The notes below the pieces were generated by a model. The model had not been told where the DNA came from, ran no database searches, and saw only the letters and a program-made list of their open reading frames with translations. A program made the translations under genes and the position numbers. From Flavobacterium yafengii (GTDB lineage: Bacteria > Bacteroidota > Bacteroidia > Flavobacteriales > Flavobacteriaceae), in contig NZ_JASCRY010000005.1 of assembly GCF_030010375.1 (NCBI RefSeq), forward strand, positions 124,001 to 188,000: DNA of 64,000 nucleotides. Reading direction: 5' to 3'. Below are positions 17,503-25,761 of this stretch, one piece after another (position 1 is the first letter of the stretch; each line of letters begins with the position of its first letter).

Positions 17503-18450
17503 TTATTTCCCTCCAGCGGCATCTTTTATAAAAGTTCCCCAAGTCAAATTTATTTTTCCTGGTTTTTGTTTTTTTGCGGCAGCGATAGCCATTTTTGCTG
17601 ATTCTTCCACTACCCATTCAAAATTCTCAGCACCCACGGAAGTCAATTCAGCATCAGGCGCGGGATTTCCAAAATCAATAGCATAAGGAATTCCGTCACG
17701 CACTGCGAATTCTACCGTATTAAAGTCATATCCTAACCCTTTACAAAGGCGTAAAGTGTAGTCTTTTATAGTTGCTAATAATTTTTTATCTACCGGCGGA
17801 CCATCAATTACATAGCGCAAATGATGCGGATTTCTTGGTTCGTATTGCATAATCCTGACGGCTTTACAACCCAAGCAATACACCCTAAAATACTCCGTAA
17901 AAACAATTTCTTCTTGTAACATCATTACTAACTGTCCCGTTTCCTGATGTTTTTCCCAAAACTCTTCTTTATTTTCTAATCGATATACGTTTTTCCAACC
18001 GCCACCTGCGTATGGTTTCATATAAGCCGGAAATCCGATGTAGTCAAAGATTCCTTCCCAATCCATTGGGTATTTTAAATTTCGGAATGATTTTCCCGTG
18101 GTATCTGTAGGATGTTCCGCTGAAGGAAGAATTACCGTATTAGGCAACGGAACTCCAAGGGTATCAGCCAAAGCATTATTGAAAAATTTATCATCGGCAC
18201 TCCACCAAAAAGGATTGTTAATTACATTCGTTCCTGTTAAAGCAGCATTTTTTAAATAAGCACGATAAAAAGGAACATCTTGCGAAATTCGGTCAATGAT
18301 TACCGCATATTCTCCATCTTGATTTTGAACTACTCTATCAATAGCAACAGCTTCTGCAATGATTCCTTTTTCGTTTTTTGAATTGACACGATCAATAAAT
18401 GCTTGCGGAAAGGTGTCTTCCATTCCAAATAAAATTCCAATTTTTTTCAT
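17503..18450 (-). CDS. ATP-grasp ligase (D-Ala-D-Ala ligase/RimK-like)
   Basis: A 315-residue protein with the usual ATP-grasp order: Lys145 in AYMKPYAGGG (Gly-rich loop 149-151), then Glu247 in VEFAV and Asp259/Asn262 in AIDFGNPAPD as Mg/ATP ligands. The N-terminal MKKIGILFGMEDTFPQAFID is a Rossmann-like pre-ATP-grasp domain. Enzymes of this fold join a carboxylate to an amine through an acylphosphate. Its substrate is unknown. It is the second gene of the operon, 18 nt after the esterase gene. Confidence 0.85.
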   Translation of the reverse strand: MKKIGILFGMEDTFPQAFIDRVNSKNEKGIIAEAVAIDRVVQNQDGEYAVIIDRISQDVPFYRAYLKNAALTGTNVINNPFWWSADDKFFNNALADTLGVPLPNTVILPSAEHPTDTTGKSFRNLKYPMDWEGIFDYIGFPAYMKPYAGGGWKNVYRLENKEEFWEKHQETGQLVMMLQEEIVFTEYFRVYCLGCKAVRIMQYEPRNPHHLRYVIDGPPVDKKLLATIKDYTLRLCKGLGYDFNTVEFAVRDGIPYAIDFGNPAPDAELTSVGAENFEWVVEESAKMAIAAAKKQKPGKINLTWGTFIKDAAGGK

Positions 18451-18468
18451 CTTGATGTGTTTATAATT

Positions 18469-19182
18469 TTAAAAAAATTTAATTCTTGATAAATAATGTG
18501 GAAACATTTCTTTCCATACAGGCCAGTCGTGCTTGCGCTCTTGACGAATATCCAGCCAGTGATGTATGTTTCGGTCACTTAAAACTTTGCTTAATTTTAG
18601 ATTAGCATCAAAACAAATATCCCAATTAGAAGTTCCTAAAACGATATCCATATTCCACAATTCATGATCATTTAGACCGTATAAATAATCTTCCGGACTA
18701 TTGTAAAATACATCGTCATTGTGAAAACCATCCATAAAACTTTTAATGTTGAATGCACCGCTCATCGAGAACATATGACTCACGTAACCTGGATGACGGA
18801 AAGCAAAATTTGCCGCATGATAACCACCAAAACTGCAACCTGCTACAGCAACTTTTCCTGAGGAAGTATTATTCTTTACCTTTTCAACAATTTCATGACA
18901 AATCATTTTATCGTATCTGACATGATTTTCTATGCGATGTACTGGATGAATATTTTTATTGTAAAAACTGTCTTTGTCGATACTGTCTGGACAAAATATT
19001 TGGATTAAACCCTGATCAATATACCATCTTGCGGAATCAATCAATCCCATATCTTTATTTTCATGGTAACTGCCCATCGAAGTGGGAAATAAAATAATAG
19101 GATATCCAGCGTGTCCAAAAACTAACATTTCAATATCCCTGTTAAGATTGGGTGAATGCCATTTGAAATATTCTTCCTTCAT
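18469..19182 (-). CDS. Alpha/beta-hydrolase esterase
   Basis: A 237-residue protein of the putative esterase family. The nucleophile elbow is VAGCSFGGYH with Ser117, and the likely catalytic His218 lies in RKHDWPVW near the C-terminus. There is no signal peptide, so it is probably cytoplasmic. It is the first gene of the five-gene operon. It may release or cyclise a ligase product, or hydrolyse an ester or amide intermediate; nothing in the sequence fixes this. The 289 bases upstream contain no recognised promoter. Confidence 0.85.
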   Translation of the reverse strand: MKEEYFKWHSPNLNRDIEMLVFGHAGYPIILFPTSMGSYHENKDMGLIDSARWYIDQGLIQIFCPDSIDKDSFYNKNIHPVHRIENHVRYDKMICHEIVEKVKNNTSSGKVAVAGCSFGGYHAANFAFRHPGYVSHMFSMSGAFNIKSFMDGFHNDDVFYNSPEDYLYGLNDHELWNMDIVLGTSNWDICFDANLKLSKVLSDRNIHHWLDIRQERKHDWPVWKEMFPHYLSRIKFF

Positions 19183-19471
19183 AACTTTATTTTTAACAAT
19201 TATAATGAAAAAATTCGTGCAAATGACATAAATTTTTATGCTTAATTAAGATTTATTATATAAAACATTACGATTATCAAATCGCAATTAAATTGTAAAA
19301 TTTGAATCAATTCCATGCTGTTTTTTAAATTATAAACAACATATCAATTCCTTTTAACATATTTCTAAAACCAAAAAAATCTAATAACTCCAAAAAAATC
19401 GATGGAATTGTATTAAAATTAGGGCTTTATATTCCTACAATTAAATTATCAAAAAATTAGATTTTTTTTTA
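19183..19471. other. AT-rich intergenic region upstream of the amidoligase operon
   Basis: This 289-bp stretch should contain the operon promoter and the end of the preceding minus-strand gene. I see no TAnnTTTG element, no strong terminator and no small gene in it. Confidence 0.4.
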
Positions 19472-19870
19472 TTAAGGATTTAATTCAAACAATTGGACTT
19501 GGCTTTTTAGTCTTTCAATTAGCATACTCATCATTCTTTTATTAATATTAGATGAGTTTTTTATATAAACGGCATACTCCTCTAAAGTAAATAATGCGAT
19601 TATCATTCCTTTTAAAGCATTTCTAAACTTGATGTCTTTTTGGATTGCATTTTCTATCACCGATAATTTTTTTTCAACGGTATAGCTATAAAAGTCAGCT
19701 TTGTTTTTTGCTACATAATTAATGAATGAAGCTATAAACAAATCGTTTTGTAATTTTAAAACAGGTCTAAGTACTTCATTTTGAAATGATTCTTCAGTTG
19801 AAGATTGACTGGTTACAGAACCTATTGTTTGTCCTCGGAATTCTTTTAAAAAAGTATCGCGTTCGCTCAT
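19472..19870 (-). CDS. Conserved hypothetical protein (often labelled glyoxalase)
   Basis: A 132-residue protein from the preferred start at 19870 (MSERDTFLKEFRGQ). An upstream Met at 19903 would add 11 residues unlike the rest. It is mainly helical and lacks the metal ligands of glyoxalases, so that label, which I recall from Flavobacterium relatives, is not supported by the sequence. It is divergent from the thioesterase gene. Function unknown. Confidence 0.7.
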   Translation of the reverse strand: MSERDTFLKEFRGQTIGSVTSQSSTEESFQNEVLRPVLKLQNDLFIASFINYVAKNKADFYSYTVEKKLSVIENAIQKDIKFRNALKGMIIALFTLEEYAVYIKNSSNINKRMMSMLIERLKSQVQLFELNP

Positions 19871-19913
19871 GTTTTTTTCTTTAAAAATAAAGAAAATAGC
19901 CATAAGAAAAGTT

Positions 19914-19921
19914 TATTTTTG
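19914..19921 (+). promoter_or_regulatory. -7 promoter element (TATTTTTG)
   Basis: Matches TAnnTTTG, 18 nt before the thioesterase start codon. No clear TTG was seen at the -33 position. Confidence 0.5.
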
Positions 19922-19939
19922 CAGATATAAAGAAAAATT

Positions 19940-20323
19940 ATGCGATTTCATACTAGGAAATGGGTAAAACCAGAAGATCTGAACCCAAACGGAACTTTAT
20001 TTGGCGGTAAATTATTGGCTTGGATCGATGAAGAATTGGCTTTATACACCATTATCCAATTAGAAAATACCAGAATAGTTACCAAGCACATGTCTGAAAT
20101 CAACTTCAGAAGCTCAGCAAAACAGGGAGATATTATAGAAATTGGTATTGATGTTTTAAAATTTGGAAATACTTCGCTAACACTAAAATGTGAAGCCAGA
20201 AATATGATGACACGCGAAACAATTATCACGATAGATCACACTACAATGGTAAATTTAGATGCTGATGGTAAACCAAAAGCACATGGAAAAAAAACGATAG
20301 AATTTGTTAAAGATCGTTTGTAG
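19940..20323 (+). CDS. Acyl-CoA thioesterase (hotdog fold)
   Basis: A 127-residue single-hotdog protein. The N-terminal NPNGTLFGGKLLAWIDE motif contains the Asn-Gly-x-x-Phe-Gly-Gly pattern and the catalytic acidic residue of YciA/BFIT-type thioesterases. VTKHMSEINFRSSAKQGD is the second family segment. It hydrolyses acyl-CoA in the cytoplasm; chain-length preference is not readable. It is monocistronic, convergent with the mechanosensitive channel gene. Confidence 0.88.
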   Translation: MRFHTRKWVKPEDLNPNGTLFGGKLLAWIDEELALYTIIQLENTRIVTKHMSEINFRSSAKQGDIIEIGIDVLKFGNTSLTLKCEARNMMTRETIITIDHTTMVNLDADGKPKAHGKKTIEFVKDRL

Positions 20324-20364
20324 TTTTCTTTATATTTTAAGAAATTAAAACTAAAAAGTTGTTG

Positions 20365-21621
20365 TTAAACTTGAAAATCATTTTCGGAGGCAGTTTCAAA
20401 AATCTCCAAATCAAAATATTTTACAGAAGCAATAATATGATCGTATATATCTGACATGATGTACTCGTAATTCTCAAATCGTTTGTCATGCGAAAATGCG
20501 TAAACTTCAAGAGGAACCCCATGTGAAGTAGACTGCAATTGACGACAAAGCATCAACATATCTTTGTTTAAACCGGGATAATTAAATAGATATTCCGTAA
20601 TATATTTTCGAAACAAACCTAAATTAGTCAAATTTCGTCCGTTAATAGCAATTGATTTATCAATTTTATTGCTAGAATTATATTCGTCTATTTCTAATTT
20701 TCGGGTGTCAATATAATCCGATATTAGGTGTATTTTCTTCAAGTCACTTAATTGTGCTTCTTCCAAAAATCGAATACTGCTGGTTTTAATAAGAATGTGT
20801 CTTTTGATACGCCTTCCATCAGAATTTAGCATTCCGCGCCAGTTTTGAAACGAGTCAGAACTTAAACTGTACGTTGGAATAGTGGTCGTGGTATTGTCAA
20901 AATTTCGAACTTTTACTGTTGCCAAATTGATTTCAATTACATCACCATCGGCACCAAATTTATCCATTGTAATCCAGTCGCCAATTCGAACCATATCGTT
21001 TATGGATACTTGAACGCTGGAGACAAAACCTAAAATTGTATCTCTAAAAATCAAGATTATCACAGCAGAAACAGCTCCCAAAATGGTTAAAAGCTCTTTT
21101 TGGTCAATATCAAATAATTTAGAAATAATAACCGTAATCCCAACAGCCCAAAGCACTATCATGATTACCTGAATAAAACTGTCAATAGGTTTATCGCTGT
21201 ATCTTGGTTTTAGTTTTAAATAATCACGTAAAGCATTAAAAATAGTTCGGATAATCCATAAAACAAGTAATACAATATAAATGCCTACAAGTTTTCCAAA
21301 AACACCTTCCCAATATTCATAGCGTTCCAAAATTATTGGAACCGATTTATAAATAAATAATAGCGGAATTAAATGTGCGATGTATTTAGCCGTTTTATTA
21401 GATACTAATAAATCATCAAATTTGGTTTTAGTTTTCTGGGCGATTATCGCCATAATAGTTACCAAAATAAGACGAAAAACAACATAAATTGCATATGCCA
21501 ATACACAAAGCATAACAATATTTATAAGCAGACTCAGGTAAGAAGCAAAACTGCTGCCTAATCCCCATTTTCTGAATATAGGATATAGAAAATTGAATAT
21601 TTTTTCTATTAATTTATACAT
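20365..21621 (-). CDS. MscS-family mechanosensitive channel, copy 1
   Basis: A 418-residue inner-membrane protein with about five hydrophobic segments in the first 190 residues. The pore-lining and beta-domain region follows: GAVSAVIILIFRDTILGF, then VRIGDWITMDKFGADGDVIEINLATVKVRN and TIPTYSLSSDSFQNWRGM. The last ~150 residues are cytoplasmic. It resembles the YbdG branch of MscS channels, which respond to mild osmotic down-shock. Its start overlaps the end of the DUF3817 gene by 8 nt. A clear paralogue lies at 44564-45838. Confidence 0.9.
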   Translation of the reverse strand: MYKLIEKIFNFLYPIFRKWGLGSSFASYLSLLINIVMLCVLAYAIYVVFRLILVTIMAIIAQKTKTKFDDLLVSNKTAKYIAHLIPLLFIYKSVPIILERYEYWEGVFGKLVGIYIVLLVLWIIRTIFNALRDYLKLKPRYSDKPIDSFIQVIMIVLWAVGITVIISKLFDIDQKELLTILGAVSAVIILIFRDTILGFVSSVQVSINDMVRIGDWITMDKFGADGDVIEINLATVKVRNFDNTTTTIPTYSLSSDSFQNWRGMLNSDGRRIKRHILIKTSSIRFLEEAQLSDLKKIHLISDYIDTRKLEIDEYNSSNKIDKSIAINGRNLTNLGLFRKYITEYLFNYPGLNKDMLMLCRQLQSTSHGVPLEVYAFSHDKRFENYEYIMSDIYDHIIASVKYFDLEIFETASENDFQV

Positions 21622-21892
21622 TTTTCAAGTATTTCTTTTCTATGTAAAAAGTACCAAAAGGAGGAATTGACGCAATACAAATGATAAAATACTTTTTGAA
21701 ATCCCACTTTTCACTAAATTTTAAAATTGTTGCCAAAATAATGTAGGCAGTAAATAATACGCCGTGAGCCATTCCAATATGTTTGACATAAATAGGATCA
21801 TTAAAAATGTATTTCATTGGCATAGCAAAGAAAAATAACAGTAAGGCAGATATACCTTCTACTATTGCTGTAACCTTAAAAATCTTAAGCAT
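21614..21892 (-). CDS. DUF3817 integral membrane protein
   Basis: A 92-residue protein with three hydrophobic segments. GISALLLFFFAMPMKYI and HGVLFTAYIILA are typical of DUF3817. Function unknown. It overlaps the MscS gene by 8 nt, so the two are translated from one transcript. A -7-like element (TAATTTTG on the minus strand, 21919-21926) lies 27 nt upstream. Confidence 0.85.
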   Translation of the reverse strand: MLKIFKVTAIVEGISALLLFFFAMPMKYIFNDPIYVKHIGMAHGVLFTAYIILATILKFSEKWDFKKYFIICIASIPPFGTFYIEKKYLKNV

Positions 21893-21969
21893 TTATTTTT
21901 TTTTAAAATTATAATTGACAAAATTAAGTATTATCATTGATTTTCGATGCATGGATTCCTAAAGTAAAT

Positions 21970-21977
21970 TACTTTTG
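21970..21977 (+). promoter_or_regulatory. -7 promoter element (TACTTTTG)
   Basis: Matches TAnnTTTG, 18 nt before the DUF6155 start codon at 21996. No TTG lies at normal spacing. Confidence 0.45.
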
Positions 21978-21995
21978 TATTCTTAAACTTTGATA

Positions 21996-22523
21996 ATGAG
22001 CAAACGCGATTTAAAAAAATATTTAGCCGAACTTAATAAGGAGCAACTCGAAGAGCAAATTATTGAATTATACGAGAAATTCAGCCCCGTAAAAGTCTAT
22101 TATAATTTTGTTTTTAATCCAAAGGAAGAAACGCTTTTGCAGGAATGCAAACTCAAAATTTCAAATGAATATTATCCTTTGAAAAAAGCAGGAAGACGCA
22201 GTAAACCAAAAATGAGGCGTTCTGTTGCTCAAAAATACATTAAGCATTTTACACTTTTGGGTGTAGATCCATTCATAATTGCTGATGTAATGCTTTATAA
22301 TATTGAAATTGCACAAACATTCTCCTCCGAGCATGTTATAAAACAAGACCTATTTTTTAAAAGTATGTTCAATTCCTTTGAACAAGCAGTCATTTTCTTG
22401 ATTTCCAACGGGATTCTTAATGATTTCAAAACAAGAATAATAGCCATTCATAACGAAACTATTAAGCAAAAATGGTACAACGAACCCGAGTTCAATGCAG
22501 TTATAGAACGATTTGAATATTAA
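21996..22523 (+). CDS. DUF6155 family protein
   Basis: A 175-residue protein starting MSKRDLKKYLAELNKEQLEEQ. A TTG six bases earlier is in frame, but the ATG at 21996 is the better start. It is hydrophilic and helical, with a basic stretch (KKAGRRSKPKMRRS) near residue 65. It resembles a family of unknown function found across Bacteroidota and some Firmicutes. It has no signal peptide. It is probably transcribed alone, with the helicase gene downstream having its own promoter. Confidence 0.75.
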   Translation: MSKRDLKKYLAELNKEQLEEQIIELYEKFSPVKVYYNFVFNPKEETLLQECKLKISNEYYPLKKAGRRSKPKMRRSVAQKYIKHFTLLGVDPFIIADVMLYNIEIAQTFSSEHVIKQDLFFKSMFNSFEQAVIFLISNGILNDFKTRIIAIHNETIKQKWYNEPEFNAVIERFEY

Positions 22524-22577
22524 AGAATGCTACATAATTCAATTTTATTTAATCAATCGTTTTTTTTTTAATTAAAA

Positions 22578-22611
22578 TTGACAATTAAACTGTTTTTTAG
22601 GCGTATTTTTG
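22578..22611 (+). promoter_or_regulatory. Bacteroidota-type promoter of the helicase gene
   Basis: TTG at 22578-22580 and TATTTTTG at 22604-22611, spaced 23 nt, match the -33/-7 consensus. The start codon follows 20 nt later. Confidence 0.75.
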
Positions 22612-22631
22612 CAAAAATCCAACAATAAGCA

Positions 22632-24176
22632 ATGTCCCAAAACACTTTAGAAATAGAAATCGAAGACAAAAAAGAACTTTATGCGTACCAACAAGGCGAC
22701 ATTGACGCCATATTTGAGCGCATAGACAATGCACCACCACAACACCATTTGTTATACCAATTGCCAACTGGTGGTGGAAAAACTGTAGTATTCTCAGAAA
22801 TAGTGCGACGTTATTTATCACAACACGATAAAAAAGTAGTTGTTTTAACACACCGAATTGAGTTGTGTAAACAAACTTCAAAAATGTTGAAGGGTTTTGA
22901 TGTAAAAAACAAAATCATCAACAGTAAAGTAAAAGAACTTCCTGACCAAAACGATTATTCTTGTTTTGTTGCCATGGTCGAAACTTTAAAAAACCGTATT
23001 AATGATGAAAAACTGCATTTAGATAACGTAGGATTGGTAATCATTGATGAGGCGCATTACAACTCCTTTCGAAAATTATTAAGCTCTTTCAAAAATGCTT
23101 TTATTTTAGGCGTAACAGCAACACCTTTAAGTTCGAATATTAAATTACCAATGCATGAAAGCTACGATGAATTAATCGTAGGAGATACCATTAGTTCGTT
23201 AATTGAAAATGGATTTTTGGCTAAAGCTATTACTTATAGTTATGATGTAGGTCTGACTTCCTTAAAAGTAGGTATCAATGGAGATTATACCGTGAAATCA
23301 TCGGATGATTTATACACGAATATGGCCATGCAGGAAAAATTATTGCATGCGTATACCGAGAAATCTTTGGGTAAGAAAACCTTGATTTTCAACAATGGTA
23401 TCAATACGTCTTTATATGTATATGAAACTTTTAGAGAAGCTGGTTATGCGATTCGCCATTTGGATAACACCAGTAATAACGAGGAAAGAAAAGATATTTT
23501 ACATTGGTTCAAGCATACGCCGGATGCAATTCTAACTTCAGTTGGGATTCTTACCACTGGTTTTGATGAGCCTACCGTAGAAACTATTATCCTGAACAGA
23601 GCAACAAAATCATTGACATTATATTACCAAATGATTGGTCGTGGCTCCAGAAAATTGCCTAATAAAGATACATTCAATGTTATCGATTTAGGAAATAATG
23701 CAGCACGATTTGGCCTATGGAGTGAACCGGTAAACTGGCAGCACATCTTTAAATCACCGGAGTTTTACTTGGAAAATTTACGAGATGATACGGAAATTGA
23801 ATTGTATTTCAAATACAGCATGCCACCGGAATTACGAGCAAAATTCAGCAAAACGGAAGTCGTAACTTTTGATGTTGATGAAGAACATAAACTTATCATC
23901 AAACAAAATTTGCGTTCCAAAGAAGTACTGGAAAAATCATTAGAACAGCATGCCGCCATGTGTGTTAATAATTCGGAGACGTTACAAGAAGCTAAAATAT
24001 TAGGAAAACTGTTAGATGATGATATAGATTGTCGCATCAAGCGCTATTCTAAATGTTTGAGCCAATGCAGTAAAAATTACCGCGAGTGGCTTGTTGACGA
24101 TTACAAATTAAAACTGGTATTGTTAACCGGGAAAAAATATCGTGAGAAAATCATGAACGAACCGGATGAAGATTAA
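22632..24176 (+). CDS. SF2 DEAD/DEAH-type helicase
   Basis: A 514-residue helicase with the motifs of the UvrB/RecG-like superfamily 2: Walker A LPTGGGKT (Lys50), DEAH at 139-142, GVTATPL, and motif VI QMIGRGSRK. The N-terminal YAYQQGDIDAI is the Q-like entry. The last ~130 residues are charged and contain four Cys residues (around CRIKRYSKCLSQC) that may bind metal; this is a guess. It probably unwinds nucleic acid in repair or RNA turnover. A good promoter precedes it and a hairpin repeat follows it. Confidence 0.88.
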   Translation: MSQNTLEIEIEDKKELYAYQQGDIDAIFERIDNAPPQHHLLYQLPTGGGKTVVFSEIVRRYLSQHDKKVVVLTHRIELCKQTSKMLKGFDVKNKIINSKVKELPDQNDYSCFVAMVETLKNRINDEKLHLDNVGLVIIDEAHYNSFRKLLSSFKNAFILGVTATPLSSNIKLPMHESYDELIVGDTISSLIENGFLAKAITYSYDVGLTSLKVGINGDYTVKSSDDLYTNMAMQEKLLHAYTEKSLGKKTLIFNNGINTSLYVYETFREAGYAIRHLDNTSNNEERKDILHWFKHTPDAILTSVGILTTGFDEPTVETIILNRATKSLTLYYQMIGRGSRKLPNKDTFNVIDLGNNAARFGLWSEPVNWQHIFKSPEFYLENLRDDTEIELYFKYSMPPELRAKFSKTEVVTFDVDEEHKLIIKQNLRSKEVLEKSLEQHAAMCVNNSETLQEAKILGKLLDDDIDCRIKRYSKCLSQCSKNYREWLVDDYKLKLVLLTGKKYREKIMNEPDED

Positions 24177-24189
24177 TATTTCTTTTTCA

Positions 24190-24274
24190 AGAAGCTAATC
24201 CCGCTGTACACTATATCTGTTGTGGTCTCGTAAAAAAACGAGACCACAACAGGATGCCGTTTCCATCGGGGCTA
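24190..24274. repeat. Intergenic repeat with variable hairpin core, copy 2
   Basis: It shares its ends with the copy at 17393-17481 (AGCTAATCCCGCT at left, ATCGGGGCTA at right). The core is a perfect 15-bp hairpin (24217-24231, 24238-24252; GTGGTCTCGT/ACGAGACCAC) with a six-A loop. It lies between two helicase genes and may also act as a terminator. Confidence 0.8.
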
Positions 24275-24326
24275 AAAATTACGTTTACAAAACAACTATT
24301 TTTTATAAAATATAAAATCCAAAAAA

Positions 24327-25664
24327 ATGCCAAAACAATTCTCTGATTTAGGAATTTCAGCACCCATATTAAAAGCGATTACCGAATTGAAAATTGTTGT
24401 ACCAACAGAAATTCAGCAAAAAACAATTCCGTTACTTTTATCAAATACTACGGATTTGGTTGGACTTGCTAAAACAGGTACAGGTAAAACGGCGGCTTTT
24501 GGATTGCCTATTTTACAATTAATAGATACTAATTTACCTGTTGTACAAGCTGTTGTTTTGGTTCCAACACGGGAATTAGGCCACCAGATTTTTAGAAACT
24601 TAGAAGATTTTGCTAAATATTTACCTCAAGTTTCTATTGCAGCAACTTGTGGAGGAATTCCAATCAAACCACAAATCGAACGACTTGCAACACCTACACA
24701 TATTGTTGTGGCAACTCCGGGAAGATTAATTGATTTGATTCAGCGTAAAGCCATAAATCTAAAAGAAACCAAATTCCTTGTGCTCGATGAAGCCGATGAA
24801 ATGGTGACTATTTTAAAAGAAAGTTTAGATGAAATTGTAGCGGAATTACCTGCAACTCATAATACTTTTTTGTTTTCGGCAACCATGCCTGGAACAATAA
24901 AACAATTAATTCAGAACTATTTGAATAAAAATGTGGTGCAAGTTAGCGCCAACATGGAAACGATAGGAAATCAAGGAATTGACCATGAATATATTGTAGT
25001 CGATCCCATTGAAAAACTAGATGTTTTGATGCATTTCCTGAATTCTAAAGAAGGAGAACGCGGAATTATCTTTTGCAAAACGAAAGCTGCGGTCAATAAA
25101 TTAGCTAAAAACTTAGCTATCAACCGTTTTTCATCGGGAGCATTGCATGGTAGTTTATCACAAGGAATTAGAGACAGAATCATGGAGCAATTCCGTGAAG
25201 GACATATCAATATATTAGTAGCCACCGATTTAGCAGCAAGAGGAATTGACGTTAAGGAAATCTCTTATGTTGTTAATTATCATTTGCCTGATGTTTACGA
25301 AGCTTACGTTCACCGTAGCGGAAGAACCGCAAGAGCAGGAGCAAAGGGACTTTCTTTGACGGTGTTACAACCGGAAGAAGTAGTTGAAATTGCTGATTTC
25401 GAAAAAGAATTAGGAATAAAATTCACCCAGTTCAAAAAACCAACTGTGGCCAGCATTGAAGAAAACAACACGTTGTTATGGGCAAAACAAATTTTCAAAA
25501 CAAAACCCAATCATGATGTTGCTCCAGAATTAAAAGAAAAAATAAAAACAGTTTTTCATCATTTGACTAAAGATGAATTAATTGAAAAATTATTAGCTAA
25601 TTATATACTTCAAAACAAAAATGAGCCGACTGAAAAACCGGTTAAAAAACTCAAAAAGAACTAA
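24327..25664 (+). CDS. DEAD-box RNA helicase
   Basis: A 445-residue ATP-dependent RNA helicase with all core motifs in order: FSDLGIS and PTEIQQ (Q motif), AKTGTGKT, PTRELGHQ, ATPGRLID, LDEADEM, FSATMP, then FCKTK, ATDLAARGIDV and HRSGRTARAG. A short Lys-rich tail (PVKKLKKN) follows a ~70-residue extension. It probably remodels RNA during ribosome assembly or at low temperature, as is usual for such proteins; the target is not readable. Confidence 0.93.
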   Translation: MPKQFSDLGISAPILKAITELKIVVPTEIQQKTIPLLLSNTTDLVGLAKTGTGKTAAFGLPILQLIDTNLPVVQAVVLVPTRELGHQIFRNLEDFAKYLPQVSIAATCGGIPIKPQIERLATPTHIVVATPGRLIDLIQRKAINLKETKFLVLDEADEMVTILKESLDEIVAELPATHNTFLFSATMPGTIKQLIQNYLNKNVVQVSANMETIGNQGIDHEYIVVDPIEKLDVLMHFLNSKEGERGIIFCKTKAAVNKLAKNLAINRFSSGALHGSLSQGIRDRIMEQFREGHINILVATDLAARGIDVKEISYVVNYHLPDVYEAYVHRSGRTARAGAKGLSLTVLQPEEVVEIADFEKELGIKFTQFKKPTVASIEENNTLLWAKQIFKTKPNHDVAPELKEKIKTVFHHLTKDELIEKLLANYILQNKNEPTEKPVKKLKKN

Positions 25665-25699
25665 ACATTTAAAGTTTTTTTAATATTTAATATTTTAGC

Positions 25700-25737
25700 A
25701 GCATCCATAAATAGAGTATATTTATGGATGCTTTTTT
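25700..25737 (+). terminator. Intrinsic terminator after the DEAD-box helicase
   Basis: Perfect 14-bp arms (25700-25713, 25719-25732) with a 5-nt loop, followed by six T's. Confidence 0.85.
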
Positions 25738-25761
25738 AATTTTAGACTATAAAAATACGAT

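Noticed and set aside
22841..23041. Possible mobile element around the helicase genes
   Set aside because: No transposase, terminal repeats or target duplications were seen, and composition is like the surroundings.
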